Of a stretch of 64,000 nt of DNA, positions 40,321-51,913 are shown piece after piece (within the stretch, counting starts at the first letter, position 1; the number at the start of each line of letters is the position of its first letter). The translations under genes and the position numbers were made by a program. The stretch spans positions 1 through 64,000 of the forward strand of contig JAUJYZ010000548.1 in assembly GCA_033675265.1 (NCBI GenBank), given 5' to 3'. Origin of the DNA: Actinostola sp. cb2023 (Eukaryota > Cnidaria > Anthozoa > Actiniaria > Actinostolidae). A model generated the notes under the pieces. It ran no database searches. It saw nothing but the letters and a program-made list of their open reading frames with translations, and was not told the origin of the DNA.

Positions 40321-41138
40321 AGGGTTAGAGAATAACGCGAGTGCTTTATGGGATTTAGAGCTCCGAGCAGCAGATAGAAGGCCACGAGGCGCGTAAGTGT
40401 TTATTCTCTAACCGTTTTAGAATATAGTCATACTCACGAGAGTATTCTTTGGCTGCATGTCTGTTGCTTTCCCAAAGGAATACTGATTTCAAATGCACAT
40501 ACGCTTATGCAAAGCTGTTCAGTTGTATGTGACTTCAGTGGAGTGAAGATGAATATCCGAAGCTTGAGACTTTTAAATACGAAGCTTGCAACGCTAGAAA
40601 TTACCGATATTTGTTGTGGAAATGAAGAGCAGAAATCTCAAAGTTTCTTCAAACCAGTTAGAACGGACGAAATTGAAAAACGAGAGAAATAATGAACACC
40701 AAAGAAAACTCAAGCACGATGTGGACATTTAATATATTGAAAGATTGGGCTAACTATATCGCAATAATCATACGGAGAACTTGGATGACTGATGAATATC
40801 CGTACATCTACACTTCTTGTAGAACATGGAGAAACTCGTTTGTGATTTCATTTTGAAGAGTAAGTGACTCGCTACGTTTCTTTAGTGTTTAGTATAGTTA
40901 TGATCTGTATTTCTGTATCAGTATTCATGTATAAATCTAGCTGCTTAACGAATCCAAATAACTGTCGATTTATTGGATTATGATATAATATTTGAATAGT
41001 ATTTGAAGATTAAACTGAGATTGTATTATAATATTTTTTGTCGATAGTTTAGTACACGTTATATTAGAGTGCAAATATTATATCCGTGAAATAAGCGCTA
41101 ACATTTAGTACGTAATTAACATTTTACTAGTTTTACTA

Positions 41139-42785
41139 CTAAGTAGACAACAATTCTAGGAACATGTAAATGTTTTTACTTAGTCCTTTAGGAAAACTTA
41201 TGTTAAAAACATAATAACTAGCAAGCAGGGTCAGTACTGCATTTACAATGTTGTTGGTTGGCTTAAAGTTACATACGACCATTCCTTCAACAGCCAAACA
41301 TAGAGAGTGCAGTTCCACTGAGCTCCCAGTTGAAATTAGCTTTGGTGTTGAGGTTTCATGAATAACTTCTTTGGCATCTTCATCTTCCTGTGTAGGAATA
41401 AATTATAATTTAAGTTAAAACACACACGTTGTACAACATACAAATTGTTCTTAATATCATTGTCTGCAGGACAACACAAATGACTACTCATAGTCACAAT
41501 GTGATGAGAAACACATACACGTACATGAATTATCGTTCAAAATAAACACTGTGCTGCTATAAAAATAGCAAACTTACTTCTACTATTTTCCAGAAGGTTC
41601 TTTTTTCACCAAGAACAAGTGGTAGTGCAGACATTATGCATCGGTTTTCAGTTTCTGAAGGAAATGCGAATAGACAATTATATAATATTTTTGAAAACTC
41701 ATTAATATTCATTATTGGAAACAGCCAATCACATGGCCTTAAATACTAAGGCAGATTGTACTGTAACCCGCTTGAAATGGCGCTGATGAATAAAACATCA
41801 ATATCTAAGAAACAACAAAATAATTTATAAAGTAACGTTGCTTGGTAATAGTTTGTAAAGTAGTTCATAAGGTTTCACTCTAACCACTGATCCACTGGCG
41901 AGTTTCTCTAGTCTTTTTATACTTGACGAAACCTTACAAACTACTTTACGAACAAAATAATTATTTAGAGATTGTTTGTGTGTAGGATTCATTAATTATT
42001 AGAAAATAAACATAGATTCATCTACACGATTTTGAAGTCTAATGGACTCCGAGCTTTCGGGTCAATTGACCCATCATCAGGGAAATAGTGGAATGCTTAA
42101 TTATCACGAGTACAAAACAACAAATTACAACGGTAAGAATGTGCGAGCTACAACGGACTATATCTGCGCGCAATACATACATGCGCGCTAAAAATAACAT
42201 AGAGTACCAATAACAATAATAAAAACAAATCAAAGATAACTAAAAACTCTGGTATAAAGAGGGATGTGAATTATGAATGATTGGGGAGATGAACGAATGA
42301 AAATAAATAAATAAGGAAAATGGAAACCAAAATAATGAAATGAAAAAGATTAGTGTACATGTGAAGAAATGTGAATCAGAAAAACTGAATGAAGTGAATG
42401 AAACAAATAACAAGAATACAGCTATTACAGGTCGAAAAAATATTAAGCATTCCACTATTTCCCTGATGATGGGTCAATTGACCCGAAAGCTCGGAATCCA
42501 TTAAACTTCAAAATCATGTAGATGAATCTATGTTTATCTTCTAAAATAATTATTGTTCTTTCTTAGTAATAATTATTGTTGTCTGTTTGATAATTATAAA
42601 TTCACAACCATACCTATTTCATCAGAGGAATCATGTGCCTCCAGTTCATTCATAATTGCCCGTACATCTTTCACCTTTGAAGCTTTAAGGGCTGATAAGA
42701 TAGAATCCTTATTCAAGGAATATCTGTCCTTCATATCTTTTATTAGGGTACTGTCTCCGACAATGCGACTTAGTTCGGCTCTCAG
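41139..42785 (-). CDS. Transposon gene 2: SAMD3-like/uncharacterised partner protein, C-terminal part (3 exons)
   Basis: Minus-strand exons 42614-42785, 41578-41654 and 41139-41387 join in phase (acceptor TTATAACAG, donors ATAG|GTATGG and GAA|GTAAGT, acceptors CTTCAG and CACAG). The product reads LRAELSRIVGDSTLIKDMKD...SDEIE, TENRCIMSALPLVLGEKRTF, then SLCLAVEGMVVCNFKPTNNI and LASYYVFNISFPKGLSKNIY with stop. The tail resembles a protein often found beside metazoan transposases, in which a YxVFNxxYP..NxYxFLE motif ends the protein. Upstream exons are not found, so the N-terminus is missing or too diverged. It is divergent to the plus-strand gene. Confidence 0.6.
42040..42085 (-). ncRNA. Hammerhead-like hairpin, left arm of foldback
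   Basis: On the minus strand CCCTGATGAT is followed by the stem GGGTC/GACCC (loop AATT) and then GAAAGCTCGGA. It is the mirror image of the hairpin at 42461-42495. Confidence 0.45.
42461..42495 (+). ncRNA. Hammerhead-like hairpin, right arm of foldback
   Basis: CTGATGA at 42463-42469, one extra T, then the stem GGGTC/GACCC with AATT loop and GAAA at 42485-42488. Both invariant boxes are intact. The extra base and an undefined stem III leave self-cleavage open. Confidence 0.45.
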
Positions 42786-43326
42786 CTGTTATAAATTTAA
42801 AAAGATAAGAAACACTGGTTAGAAATTACATTTTGTAGGCTCACTGTCATTACAGGTAAATGCAAAAAATGAAAACAATCCATTTTTGTAACTGCATGCT
42901 AGGGGGCAACAATGCAAAGGATTTCACAAATAAATGTATTTTGCAGCCTGAATGAAAGTGATAAAATCTATGAAATGCAGCGAAATTAATGTTGTGGAAA
43001 ATGTGTCAAGGCATAAAATTAATATATCTGGAAGCCTGCGAATGTGAAATCAAGTGAACATAAGCAGAGAAAGCTGTGCATCATAATGAAAATACTGTAG
43101 GGTAATTTCTAACACTGTTTTGATCCACTTGTACATATATATACATGCCAATGTTTTCCAAATTCAGCATGATTTAAGCCTCTAGATATTTCATTTTCTT
43201 TTGTTTTCAACCGTAAGCAATTCAGCCCCTCATACAATGTAAACAAAATGACTGCTAAGGTTAAATTTTGTCATTTTTACTGCTGTTATACATTTATTAA
43301 ATATTTCCTTATTTATATAATTGTAG
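42786..43326. other. Central non-coding region between the two divergent transposon genes
   Basis: AT-rich, with no convincing upstream exon for either gene. Missing transposase N-terminal exons would be expected here or beyond, which suggests an internal deletion. Confidence 0.5.
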
Positions 43327-44647
43327 CTTTGGACTTATGGTACGTACTTGGTGCATGAGATATGAGGCCAAACACCGCTATTTCAAGTCACTTGCTGCAT
43401 CCATTGGAAATTTCAAAAATATAGCTTACACGTTAGCAGGAAGGCATCAACACCAACAGTGCTACTTGATGAGTGGCAATTACATGTATGATGAAGAGAG
43501 ATATTTAATAAATCCCACAGTAGTAGGTAATGATGCATGCACGCATATACATGAACTGCTTCATTTTGTGAATTCAAAACTTACATTTCTATTAAATTGT
43601 ATGTCCAAAGAAACACATTCATCCATGGATTTAGTTTTTTAAATATACAATGTAGCTGATGAATTCATCATGTTTGATTCATCTGTATTAATTCATGAAA
43701 CTTGAAATTGCAAATATACACTTTAAACAGTCTGTACACGTACATAAAATGTATAAGTCTTTTATTCATTCATTTATTTATTTGTTTGTTTGATTTTGTT
43801 CCTCATCTTCTTCATCCATGCAATGAGTTATATTATGTATAGCATACACATACATGTACTGTATATATTTTATAGGCCCTGGCAAACAGATCCATGCAGG
43901 AAATGCAGACTACTTTAACATTTTGCAGCAGAAAGAAAGAAGTGTTAAAGATTCAGATATATTACATGAGTAAGTCTTACCTACATTGTATGACAAGAGA
44001 TACAAATTGTATGTCATATTCTTAGGGTCAGGGCTTTGAAATCGGCCCAGTGGTACTGGGAACCCTACCCAAAAGGTTTTGGAGCACCTCCTCCCTGGGA
44101 CTAATCCATTGTAGATACTGCCTTTAATAGCCCACTTTTGTCACCCAAAACGGTTTCAGTTCAAGGCTCTGAATGATGGAATATATTCTTGATGTTTACA
44201 AATGAGTGAGCATTATTTCCCATTATTTTCCCAATTTGGCTAATGTTTTTTAACTTCTTGCATCTACTGTTTGTGATTAAATCCAATGCTTATTTTTGTT
44301 TCAGATTAAAGAAAATATCCATTATAGGCACCGAGTACAGAGTAGGAGCTATGATATCCACTGGATATTCAGATGACCAGCTTCTTGAATTTGCATTGAT
44401 CAGAAAAATAATTGTTACTTCTCAAAACAAGAGTTTCTTTTTACTTGAGACATTTGTTTCAACTGAATTTGATTCACACTATCATGCCTTTAAAGTGCAT
44501 AAAGAAATCTACCCACAAATCTATTTTGCATGCCAAGATGAATTTTTTACTTTTCTACCAGCACACACAGTATTTCCTTTTGGTGCCATACCTGGAAATG
44601 GTTCTTACTATATTGCACCAAGATATATTGTTTCACAAGTAGAGTAG
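43327..44647 (+). CDS. Transposon gene 1: transposase-like protein, C-terminal part (3 exons)
   Basis: Exons 43327-43526, 43876-43969 and 44305-44647 join in phase (acceptors ATTGTAG, TTTTATAG, GTTTCAG; donors GTAG|GTAATG, ATGA|GTAAGT). The product reads FGLMVRTWCMRYEAKHRYFK, IGNFKNIAYTLAGRHQHQQC, then KKISIIGTEYRVGAMISTGY, FVSTEFDSHYHAFKVHKEIY and ends IAPRYIVSQVE. The TWCMRYEAKHxxFK and FKNIxxTLAxRHQ motifs are shared by a large family of uncharacterised transposase-like proteins of cnidarians, fish and other animals, probably EnSpm-related. Those proteins are about 1000 aa; here only the last about 210 are present. Confidence 0.7.
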
Positions 44648-44690
44648 AATATTTACATTGTTTTATATCTTGTTAGACCAGGCCCCGGTA

Positions 44691-44814
44691 AATGCACGAA
44701 AGGTGAACAGCGCTATCCACCAGATAAGTCCTATCCAACGGATAAAATTTATTAGATAACTGCATCAGTTCTATCCATTGGATAGCGCTATTCACCTTTC
44801 GTGCAACCGGGGCC
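44691..44814. mobile_element. 124-bp MITE with GGCCCCGG termini
   Basis: GGCCCCGGTAAATGCACGAA at the left is mirrored by TTCGTGCAACCGGGGCC at the right, with a second inverted pair inside (CGCTATCCACC.../...TGGATAGCGC). It is nested in the 5.9-kb transposon. Confidence 0.75.
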
Positions 44815-45139
44815 AGAGTGTTTCGTTTTTGTATAACGTTTTCTCATTTCAAATAATAAGAAACCAATCCAATATAAAAGACAACCATTATAAGTTGGGA
44901 ACACAAATATAAGTTCCATATTTTATAATAGATTTCAAAAATATAGATTTCATGATTGAGGATATCGATTTGACTCGATTTGACGAAAGAATCAGAAGGT
45001 TTGAAATGTGAAAACATTATGCCCTAATAATTATTAAGGTCTGTTGAGGAATTTTAAATATCTTGTTAAATAATTTCATACCATGACATTAAAGGCGCCA
45101 TTGCTTTGTCAACATTAATGAGTTATTTCTACCATTTTG

Positions 45140-45660
45140 ATTTATAGACCAATTATACCATAATTTCACATTGGTTATATCATCATTTATACGTACCAAT
45201 TTATAATGGTTGTTTCTACCATTGTTATTGGTATGTAATTGTACCATTTCACATTGGCTATATCATCATTTATACGTACCAATTTATAATGGTTGTTTCT
45301 ACCATTGTTATTGGTATGTAATTGTACCATTTCACATTGGTTATATCATCATTTATACGTACCAATTTATAATGGTTGTTTCTACCATTGTTATTGGTAT
45401 GTAATTGTACCATTTCACATTGGTTATATCATCATTTATACGTACCAATTTATAATGGTTGTTTCTACCATTGTTATTGGTATGTAATTGTACCATTTCA
45501 CATTGGTTATATCATCATTTATACGTACCAATTTATAATGGTTGTTTCTGCCATTGTTATTGGTATGTAATTGTACCATTTCACATTGGTTATATCATCA
45601 TTTATACGTACCAATTTATAATGGTTGTTTCTACCATTGTTATTGGTCATATGCAATGAT
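45140..45660. repeat. Right subterminal repeats of the 5.9-kb transposon (83 bp x 6)
   Basis: Six nearly identical 83-bp units (ATGGTTGTTTCTACCATTGT, ATTGGTATGTAATTGTACCA, TTTCACATTGGTTATATCAT...). Short repeated frames across it are artefacts. Confidence 0.95.
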
Positions 45661-45819
45661 AATAAAGTATTGGTTAATTTAACCATCACAATTTGGTTGA
45701 AACAACCAATATGCAATGGTTGAAGTTTTAACCAAAATATAAATGGTTGTTATAACCAATTTAAAAATGGTTATAACCATTTTAATTGGTTGAAAGAACC
45801 AATCCATTTTTACAGTGTA

Positions 45820-46507
45820 GAATGTGCTACTTCATAAGTAAGCATAGGATGTCAGAATGGTCTATTGATAACGTTAATTGTAGCTAAAAATGCACTCAGA
45901 ACAAGGCTTTGTAGTTGCTTGATGTTGTACGCATTTTTATATAACACAGGTTCATAGGTGAGGTGCGTCTTATACGCGAGAAAATATGCGACAATAACAC
46001 AATCGTAATGGTTTATTTTATGAACATTGTAACTTACAATACAATGAAATAACATCTCGTGTATATTCGAACAAGGCGGTTTTTTTACATTATCTTTTCT
46101 ATCGACAAATATTATTCGATAGAAATGTAGCCAAACATATATATGAGGTCTGTTTTCTTAAAAGGGGTCTAGCTTGTTGACGAAGACCACTTTTATAATA
46201 ACAGTTCTCATATATATACCATATATATATATATAAATTCTCTCCCTTTTTCCTAAAACCTGCTATCTGATAGAAACTCATAAATAGACTGGGAACTAAC
46301 TTGAAAACCTAACGGTTAACTTAGCTGTCAAGCTCTAATGACAACACAATTTATCTCATTTAAATATTCCTTTTTATTTATATTCACGTTATTATAATTA
46401 CATTATATACAATAAAAAAGATATAGAGCAAATAAAGACATTCCTCTTCCATAGGCTATAGCCCACCAACAATAGCCATTTTGGACGATTATTGACCATT
46501 TTGCATG
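45820..46507. other. Intergenic stretch with a dispersed repeat
   Basis: It contains GGTCTGTTTTCTTAAAA...AACAGTTCTCA at about 46146-46215, a family also seen near 51220-51275 and 61090-61145. No gene is seen. Confidence 0.5.
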
Positions 46508-46519
46508 GGCTATAACCCA

Positions 46520-47457
46520 ATCTCGTCCCCAGAGCCTGCGTTACTTTCGGCCAGCGGCGAAGAACGTAGGCTCTGGCATAATCCATTTTTGGGACAATTT
46601 GATTGGCTATTCCATCTTAGAAACTACGCACGCGCAAGATTCCGGAAATGAAATATATCCAATGAAAATTGAGTTGTCAAAACAACCCGGTGACCCAACT
46701 TCCGTTCAAAACAAAAATTAACATTTTTCAACGGTTTCATTGACATGTTATTAAAAATCTTGTATTCGTGTTTTAACACATGTCGCCTCTGCAATAAATA
46801 TCTAAGTACAGAGAAAAATCCAGTTTATCTAAGCTTATATGTATCTCGAAGTGTACGTCTTGAAAAGTTTTCAAGCGAAGCTCAAAATTTACACGAAGAT
46901 GATGGTTATTCAAAGTGACATATCGGTCGATCGTAAATCCTAATATTCTTTAGGCTAGCAACTGAAAGTGCCAATCGAGATTTACGAAGGCGAAAGATTC
47001 AAAAGAAATCCATTTAAAGGAGAGATGACAATAAGTAGAGAAGATGAAGATGATTCAAATAATTAACTCAGGATTGATATGTAAATAATAATAATAATAA
47101 AGTAATAAGTAAAGTAGATACTAGTAAATATAAACCCGTAGGAAGAACTGTTCGCGTATCCTTCTGCTGTAAAACCACTGCTTTTAATAAAGACTTCAGA
47201 TACTGCGCTTCTTTCACTGCTATATCTTCTTTACCAAGTGCTTTTAAAGCGTACTCTATTCCCTAATGAAACCTTTCGATGGATTCCACTGAAACCTGAA
47301 TCGACAATTTGAATCGACAACAACCAACTGCCGTGCTAACTTGCGCGTGCGCTCTAAAACCGGAAGAACAAGAAATCCTGTTCCCAAAAATGGATTATGT
47401 CAGAGCCTACGTTCTTCGCCTCTGGCCGAAAGTAACGCAGGCTCTGGGGACGAGATT
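46520..47457. mobile_element. 0.94-kb TIR element with ~75-bp inverted ends
   Basis: ATCTCGTCCCCAGAGCCTGC at the left is mirrored by GCAGGCTCTGGGGACGAGAT at the right. GGCTATAACCCA stands at both outer sides (46508-46519 and 47458-47469). This is a target duplication or two units of the local dispersed repeat. No ORF. Confidence 0.75.
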
Positions 47458-48110
47458 GGCTATAACCCACCAAATATGACAATTTTCTACGATTTTTGAC
47501 CATTTTGCATGGGCCACAACCCACCTAAAATGACCATTTTGGACGATTTTTGACCATTTTGGATGGGCCATAACCCACAAAAAATGACCATTTCGGACGA
47601 TTTTTGACCATTTTGCATGGAATAACCCACTAAAAATGGAATACTGTATAACGCGGACTGGACTGAGATTGTCAAAAACCTAATGCCTTTCGGTTTAGAC
47701 TTGAAGTAAAGCTATGTAAGCTTCATAATAATTTCAATCGCTACCCATTCTTACGCAACAATGATCTACGCCGTTCATTATCTTATCAAGATCAGATTCC
47801 GATAAAGATTCAAATTCAGAGTCCGCGGACTCTACCAGTCCAGTCCAGTCCAGTCCAGTCCAGTCCATGATAATCTCAGTCCAGTCCGCGTTATACAGTA
47901 TGCACTAAAAATGACCATTTCGAACGATTTTTGACCATTTTGCATGGGCTATAACCCACCAAATATGACAATTTTCGACGATTTTTGACCATTTTGATTG
48001 GTCACCAAAAGTGACCATTTTGAGTGATTTTGCATGGGTAATAATAACCCACCAAAAATGACCGTTTTGGACGATTTTTGACCATTTTGCATGGGCTATA
48101 ACCCACAATT
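47455..48110. repeat. ~53-bp dispersed/tandem repeat (CCATTTTGCATGGGCTATAA family)
   Basis: Units of GACCATTTTGCATGGGCTAT, AACCCACCAAAAATGACCAT, TTTGGACGATTTTT recur here and at 46470-46520, 50180-50240 and 51540-51690. This array is interrupted by the element at 47641-47901. Confidence 0.9.
47641..47901. mobile_element. 261-bp MITE with ATACTGTATAACGCGGACTG ends
   Basis: The left end is mirrored at about 47880-47901, with an internal CAGTC CAGTC tandem near 47836-47868. CACTAAAAATG-like sequence flanks both sides. It is inserted in the 53-bp repeat array. Confidence 0.75.
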
Positions 48111-49899
48111 AGTTCCCAATTCACTTGGTTTTCTTTGTTGTACTGTAGATTTAAATATAACTTCACTCAATTGAAATTGAACGTGCAATTCTCGAAGCTC
48201 GAAGTAGACGTTACTTGATGTTTCTTCCAAGCACATTTTCTTGCTCGAGCTCTTTTCTTTTGAATCATCATTGCTTTTTTTCTTGCATTGTTCAGCAAAA
48301 GGCTTGCTCCCACTTTCCAAGCACTTAGAAATAGCTGTTTTTATGTCTATGCTTCTCGGGAACGTGTTTCTCCAACCCACGTGTAGCTGTCGTCGTAAAA
48401 TACCCCTTAATACCAGCTTCCTTGCATAGCTTTCGAACAGTTTCGCCCAAAGGATTGTGCCCGATTGGATTTGCAGTAAACCACTCTAGCAATAAATTGA
48501 AAAGACAATGATGCATAAACATATAATGAGATAAACGTTGAATTGATAAAATAAAGGAATGACAATCACATTGACTTCATCAATTTAATATACCTTTGTC
48601 TCCATCACTGCACTTTCGTCTTGGAGTGAGATAAAACATCTTTTTCTCCAATGCAGATTTTGGACATTTCTCCAAGTACTTCTTGTACAACTGAACTATA
48701 CACCTCAATTCTGGCATGTCTTGGTTTGAGTAATGTTCGATTCTTTTACCCTTAACGGAAACACGATGCTTAAGACCTCCTTGATTGTTCTTTTCCCCAA
48801 ATGAGCTGTACACTAGTTTTTCTGGCTCGTCTTTTGCTGGAACTAATGTAAGCTGATTAAATTGAAGGCTGCGGTGTTCTTTCCCACTTCTCAAAGAAAA
48901 GTTATTTCCAATCAGAAAGACCATTGTGTCTAATAACACTTGAGGAGAGTGAGATCCTTGCAGTTTCAAAGCCCATTTTACTAAAAATAGCACAAAATGG
49001 CGGATTTTTGAAATTTCAAAAATTCATATCTTTAGATATAATAGCAATAACTGAGATATTGTTGCGGTTATATCTCACATTTTACATGTTCTTTCGAATG
49101 CGATGATCAAATTAGTATATCTGTGAATTTCTAAATTTGTGGGTTTGTTCATGACGTCATTTTCCCGCCAAAAAACATTAAAATTGGAAAACAAAAAAGA
49201 TTCAATTTGTTGCCTTGCCATGTACTGTCATGTTGCCAAGTTTCATTTTGATTGGATTAAAACTGTAGAAGTTGAATGATGCTTGCCGATTTCGGGCCTT
49301 TTGTGCCTGACGTGCAGCGTCTAATGAATCCTGCTTGAAGGAAGGGTTCTCAAACAGGTTAAGTTCTGGTTGCCCGTTCTCTCTAAAGTGTCTTTGAATT
49401 CCGCAGCATAATTGATACAATGTATTTGGTGGATACGTTTCCCCCACTGGTTTAATTTCTTTTTCCTCACCTCCACTACGAATTTACTAAGCCAGTAATT
49501 AAGTTCTTCGCTGCTTAAATTCAATATATCGGGGTTGGCCACCTTATATAAATCAGAAGTGGAAGTGGTATTGGTCTCTGTGCGTTCTTCGGCCCATTCA
49601 ATCCAAGTTCGAACACACCAAGATGTACTCCATTTTGTCCCTTCTGGGATTCTAGCTTCATTTCTTTTGGCAAGCTCAATATCAGAAATCGCTCTGATGT
49701 TTCTTTTGTTTCCCCTTTTTGAGCAATTGCCATCCTCGGTAACTACCGTAGCAGTAGTACTAGGTACCGTAGCAGTAGTACTACATGTAGGTAACTCCAA
49801 ATCGAGCAGGATATCGTTAATATCGAAGTCTGGGAAGTCCGGTACAAAAATGTCGCCGTCGCTATAGTAACTATTCAAATTCAGATTGCATGCTTTCAT
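48100..49899 (-). pseudogene. Crypton-like tyrosine recombinase relic (KIAA1958/ZMYM/QRICH1-related family)
   Basis: Minus-strand fragments in order: 49321-49899 (DIELAKRNEARIPEGTKWST, SWCVRTWIEWAEER, ELNYWLSKFVVEVRKK); frame change to 49202-49447 (YPPNTLYQLCCGIQRHFREN, PELNLFENPSF); 48580-48993 (QVLLDTMVFLIGNNFSLRSG, KEHRSLQ, GLKHRVSVKGKRIEHY, CIVQLYKKYLEKCP, FYLTP); 48325-48522 (NPIGHNPLGETVRKLCKEAG, IKGYFTTTATRG); and 48113-48380 (RSIDIKTAISKCLESGSKPF). This is the DUF3504-type domain of Crypton-derived genes. RSGKEHR supplies the expected Arg, but the HxLR catalytic segment after GYFT is deleted and several frameshifts separate the parts, so it cannot be active. Residual introns are possible for some gaps. 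Confidence 0.7.
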
Positions 49900-50689
49900 A
49901 TGAAAGGTTTTTGAGGGATGAATGTTTTTCCGCCCACCCGAGAAAAACGCCCCATTACAAAGCCTTCAATTAGACAACACACAACAAAGAAAGAAAGAAT
50001 TGTACATAATTCTCAGGAGATAGGCATTCTATTGTTCGTCCTCCAACCAATAGACCATCCTTTGGGTCTGTTGGTATTTTGCGAAAACCACGTGAATTGG
50101 GAACTAAGTCTGTTAGTTACCCAGCTCGCACGTCGGCATTAAGCTATATACAGCCCGAGGGCCGTAACTAACTCTTACAAAATGACCCATTTCGAACGAT
50201 TTTTGACCATTTTGCATGGGCTATAACCCACCAAAAATACGCTTCAAACCCTCAAATAACTATCCATCTTTATTTGTAGCAAGTATTTGAAGAACAAGGC
50301 TGAAAAGGGAAGCTTTCTAGAAGTGAAAATTATACTCATATACAAACTTCGACCACGGCCTACGAAATTCACACAGGGATCCCAATTCTACTCTGGTCCA
50401 AAGCATGTACTGGCTCAATCCGACCGGCAGGGCACGCGTGAACCCTGCTACCAGGGTGTTGTTATTTAAACAAATATATGAAATCATTTATAATTAAAGT
50501 ATTTAACTGGACCTATAGGACTCAGAGAAGGGGACGAGGTGAAAGCTTGTGAATATGTTGGGTTTTTTTTTCACAAAAAAGAAGACATTTGTAAACAATT
50601 CCAAAATGGAAAACAAACAAGCAAAAACAAAACAAAACAAGAACAACTTAAGGAAAAAAAAAAGATGGAATGCAAAAAAAAAAAATCGT

Positions 50690-50790
50690 GCCACGGTTGG
50701 GACTCGATCCCCAGTTTCAAAGGAGATGAATGCCGGTAATTTATCCAAGAAAGGGCCATACTCCCAGACATTATGCTGAGTCACCGTATG
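50690..50790 (-). other. tRNA-like (SINE-like) segment, minus strand
   Basis: On the minus strand a TGACTCAGCATAATG A-box-like start is followed about 60 bp later by GGGGATCGAGTCCC (B-box-like) and then a run of T, as in polymerase III terminators. The cloverleaf does not close well. It is a tRNA pseudogene or SINE head. Confidence 0.3.
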
Positions 50791-50999
50791 TTACGTATAG
50801 GATGAAGATTTCGACCTCATCCGCGCTATCCGGGCATTACACCAAGCATCTTAGTGATCAAAGAGGGAGGGAACAGTCGGATCCTAATCCCACTAAATAA
50901 CTGCCCCGCACCACTAGGCTATCGTGCACGCTTATTGATTTGGAGGACAAAATCACCTAGTGTATCTTTTGAATCGACTGTGTATTGTTGTGCAAATTA

Positions 51000-51115
51000 C
51001 TATGGTCCGGTGGCTCGCACTGAAACACAGTGCGTTAGAAGCACAAGGCCATGCAAGGCCCGAGTTCGATTCCTCGCTGAACCGAATTAGTTTTCTTCTT
51101 TTTTTTTTACTGTTT
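51000..51115 (+). other. tRNA-like (SINE-like) segment, plus strand
   Basis: GGTCCGGTGGCTCGCACTG (A-box-like) is followed by GAGTTCGATTCCTCG (B-box-like) and a T run at about 51098. The T-arm can form four pairs, but a full cloverleaf is not convincing. Confidence 0.3.
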
Positions 51116-51913
51116 GTTTAATTTTGTAAGAAACAATTTTGTACTCACGAAAATAACTATTTTAAAGATGTCAAATAATTTAAAATAATTAAAAAATGTT
51201 AAATGATTTGTATTAATATATGAGCTCTGTTTTCTTAAAAGCCCCATTTTGTAATAACAGTTCTCAATTCAGTGTTGTGCTCCTAGCATCAAATTGGCCC
51301 CAAAAATCAAAACCACCAGCAAAGAAGCGCACTGATAGTTTCACGTAGAAAAACTATCTCGACTTTTTTGATAGTGCGCATGCCCGAGCTAAAAAAACAT
51401 CCTAGGTGATTTGGATACAACAATAATATATATATATATTTTCTCTCCCTGGCTATCTGAAACCAGGAACCATAAGTAGGAGCATCCATGCAGCATTAAA
51501 ATCTGTCACAGCGTTTGAACAACTTTGGCTATTCTTAGAACATGAAATTGACCATTTTTTAGCGAATTTTGACCATATTGCATGGGCCCACGAAAATAAC
51601 CATTTTGGACGATTTTGGACAATTTTCCATGGGCTATAAACCACCATAAATGGCCATTTTGGACGATTTTTCACCATTTTGCATGGGCTAATAATGCCCT
51701 ATGCCTTTTATTTTTATTATTATTATGCTTCCAGTATGAATAACGAGGAACATGTTCTAATAGTTTTGAAAAATCACATCGATTTTGCTGTTAGTATTTG
51801 GAAGTTTTTAATTCATTAAAACTGAAAATTAACGGTCACAATTATAGGCTTTGCAAACTATTGACAGTAATGTTCTTCATTGAAGTAACTGCACTTAGCA
51901 TTCGCTTATTTCT

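Larger units (their letters stand above)
41999..42543. mobile_element. 545-bp foldback element with a hammerhead-like hairpin in each arm
   Basis: Inverted arms of about 110 bp (AGAAAATAAACATAGATTCA at the left; its near-inverse at the right) flank a 330-bp AT-rich centre. The octamer TAATTATT lies near both outer edges and may be the target duplication. It sits in the first intron of the minus-strand transposon gene. Confidence 0.75.
39890..45817. mobile_element. 5.9-kb DNA transposon, CACTG...CAGTG termini, TA target duplication, two divergent genes
   Basis: The ends are inverted: CACTGTAAAAATGGATTGGT at 39890 and ACCAATCCATTTTTACAGTG ending at 45817. TA flanks both sides (39888-39889, 45818-45819). 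Both ends have subterminal tandem repeats built on ATTGGT/ACCAAT (39930-40320 and 45140-45660, then single units to the end). The interior encodes a plus-strand spliced transposase-like C-terminus and a minus-strand spliced partner gene. Termini and subterminal repeats recall EnSpm/CACTA elements, though the TA duplication is not typical. Internal loss is likely because neither gene has an N-terminal part. Confidence 0.8.
49900..51540. other. Intergenic region with repeats and two tRNA-like (SINE-like) segments
   Basis: It contains the 53-bp repeat (50180-50240), a dispersed repeat (51220-51275) and the two tRNA-like segments listed separately. No coding exon found. Confidence 0.45.

Noticed and set aside
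45210..45659. Four nested 64-66-aa frames (MFLPLLLVCNCTISHWLYHH)
   Set aside because: They arise from the 83-bp subterminal repeat; each frame simply restarts one unit later.
48096..48522. Separate small minus-strand proteins
   Set aside because: Their order and motifs fit successive fragments of one Crypton-like recombinase relic.
50690..51115. Functional tRNA genes
   Set aside because: B-box-like motifs and T runs are present, but no complete cloverleaf with paired acceptor stem could be drawn, so I list them only as tRNA-like segments.
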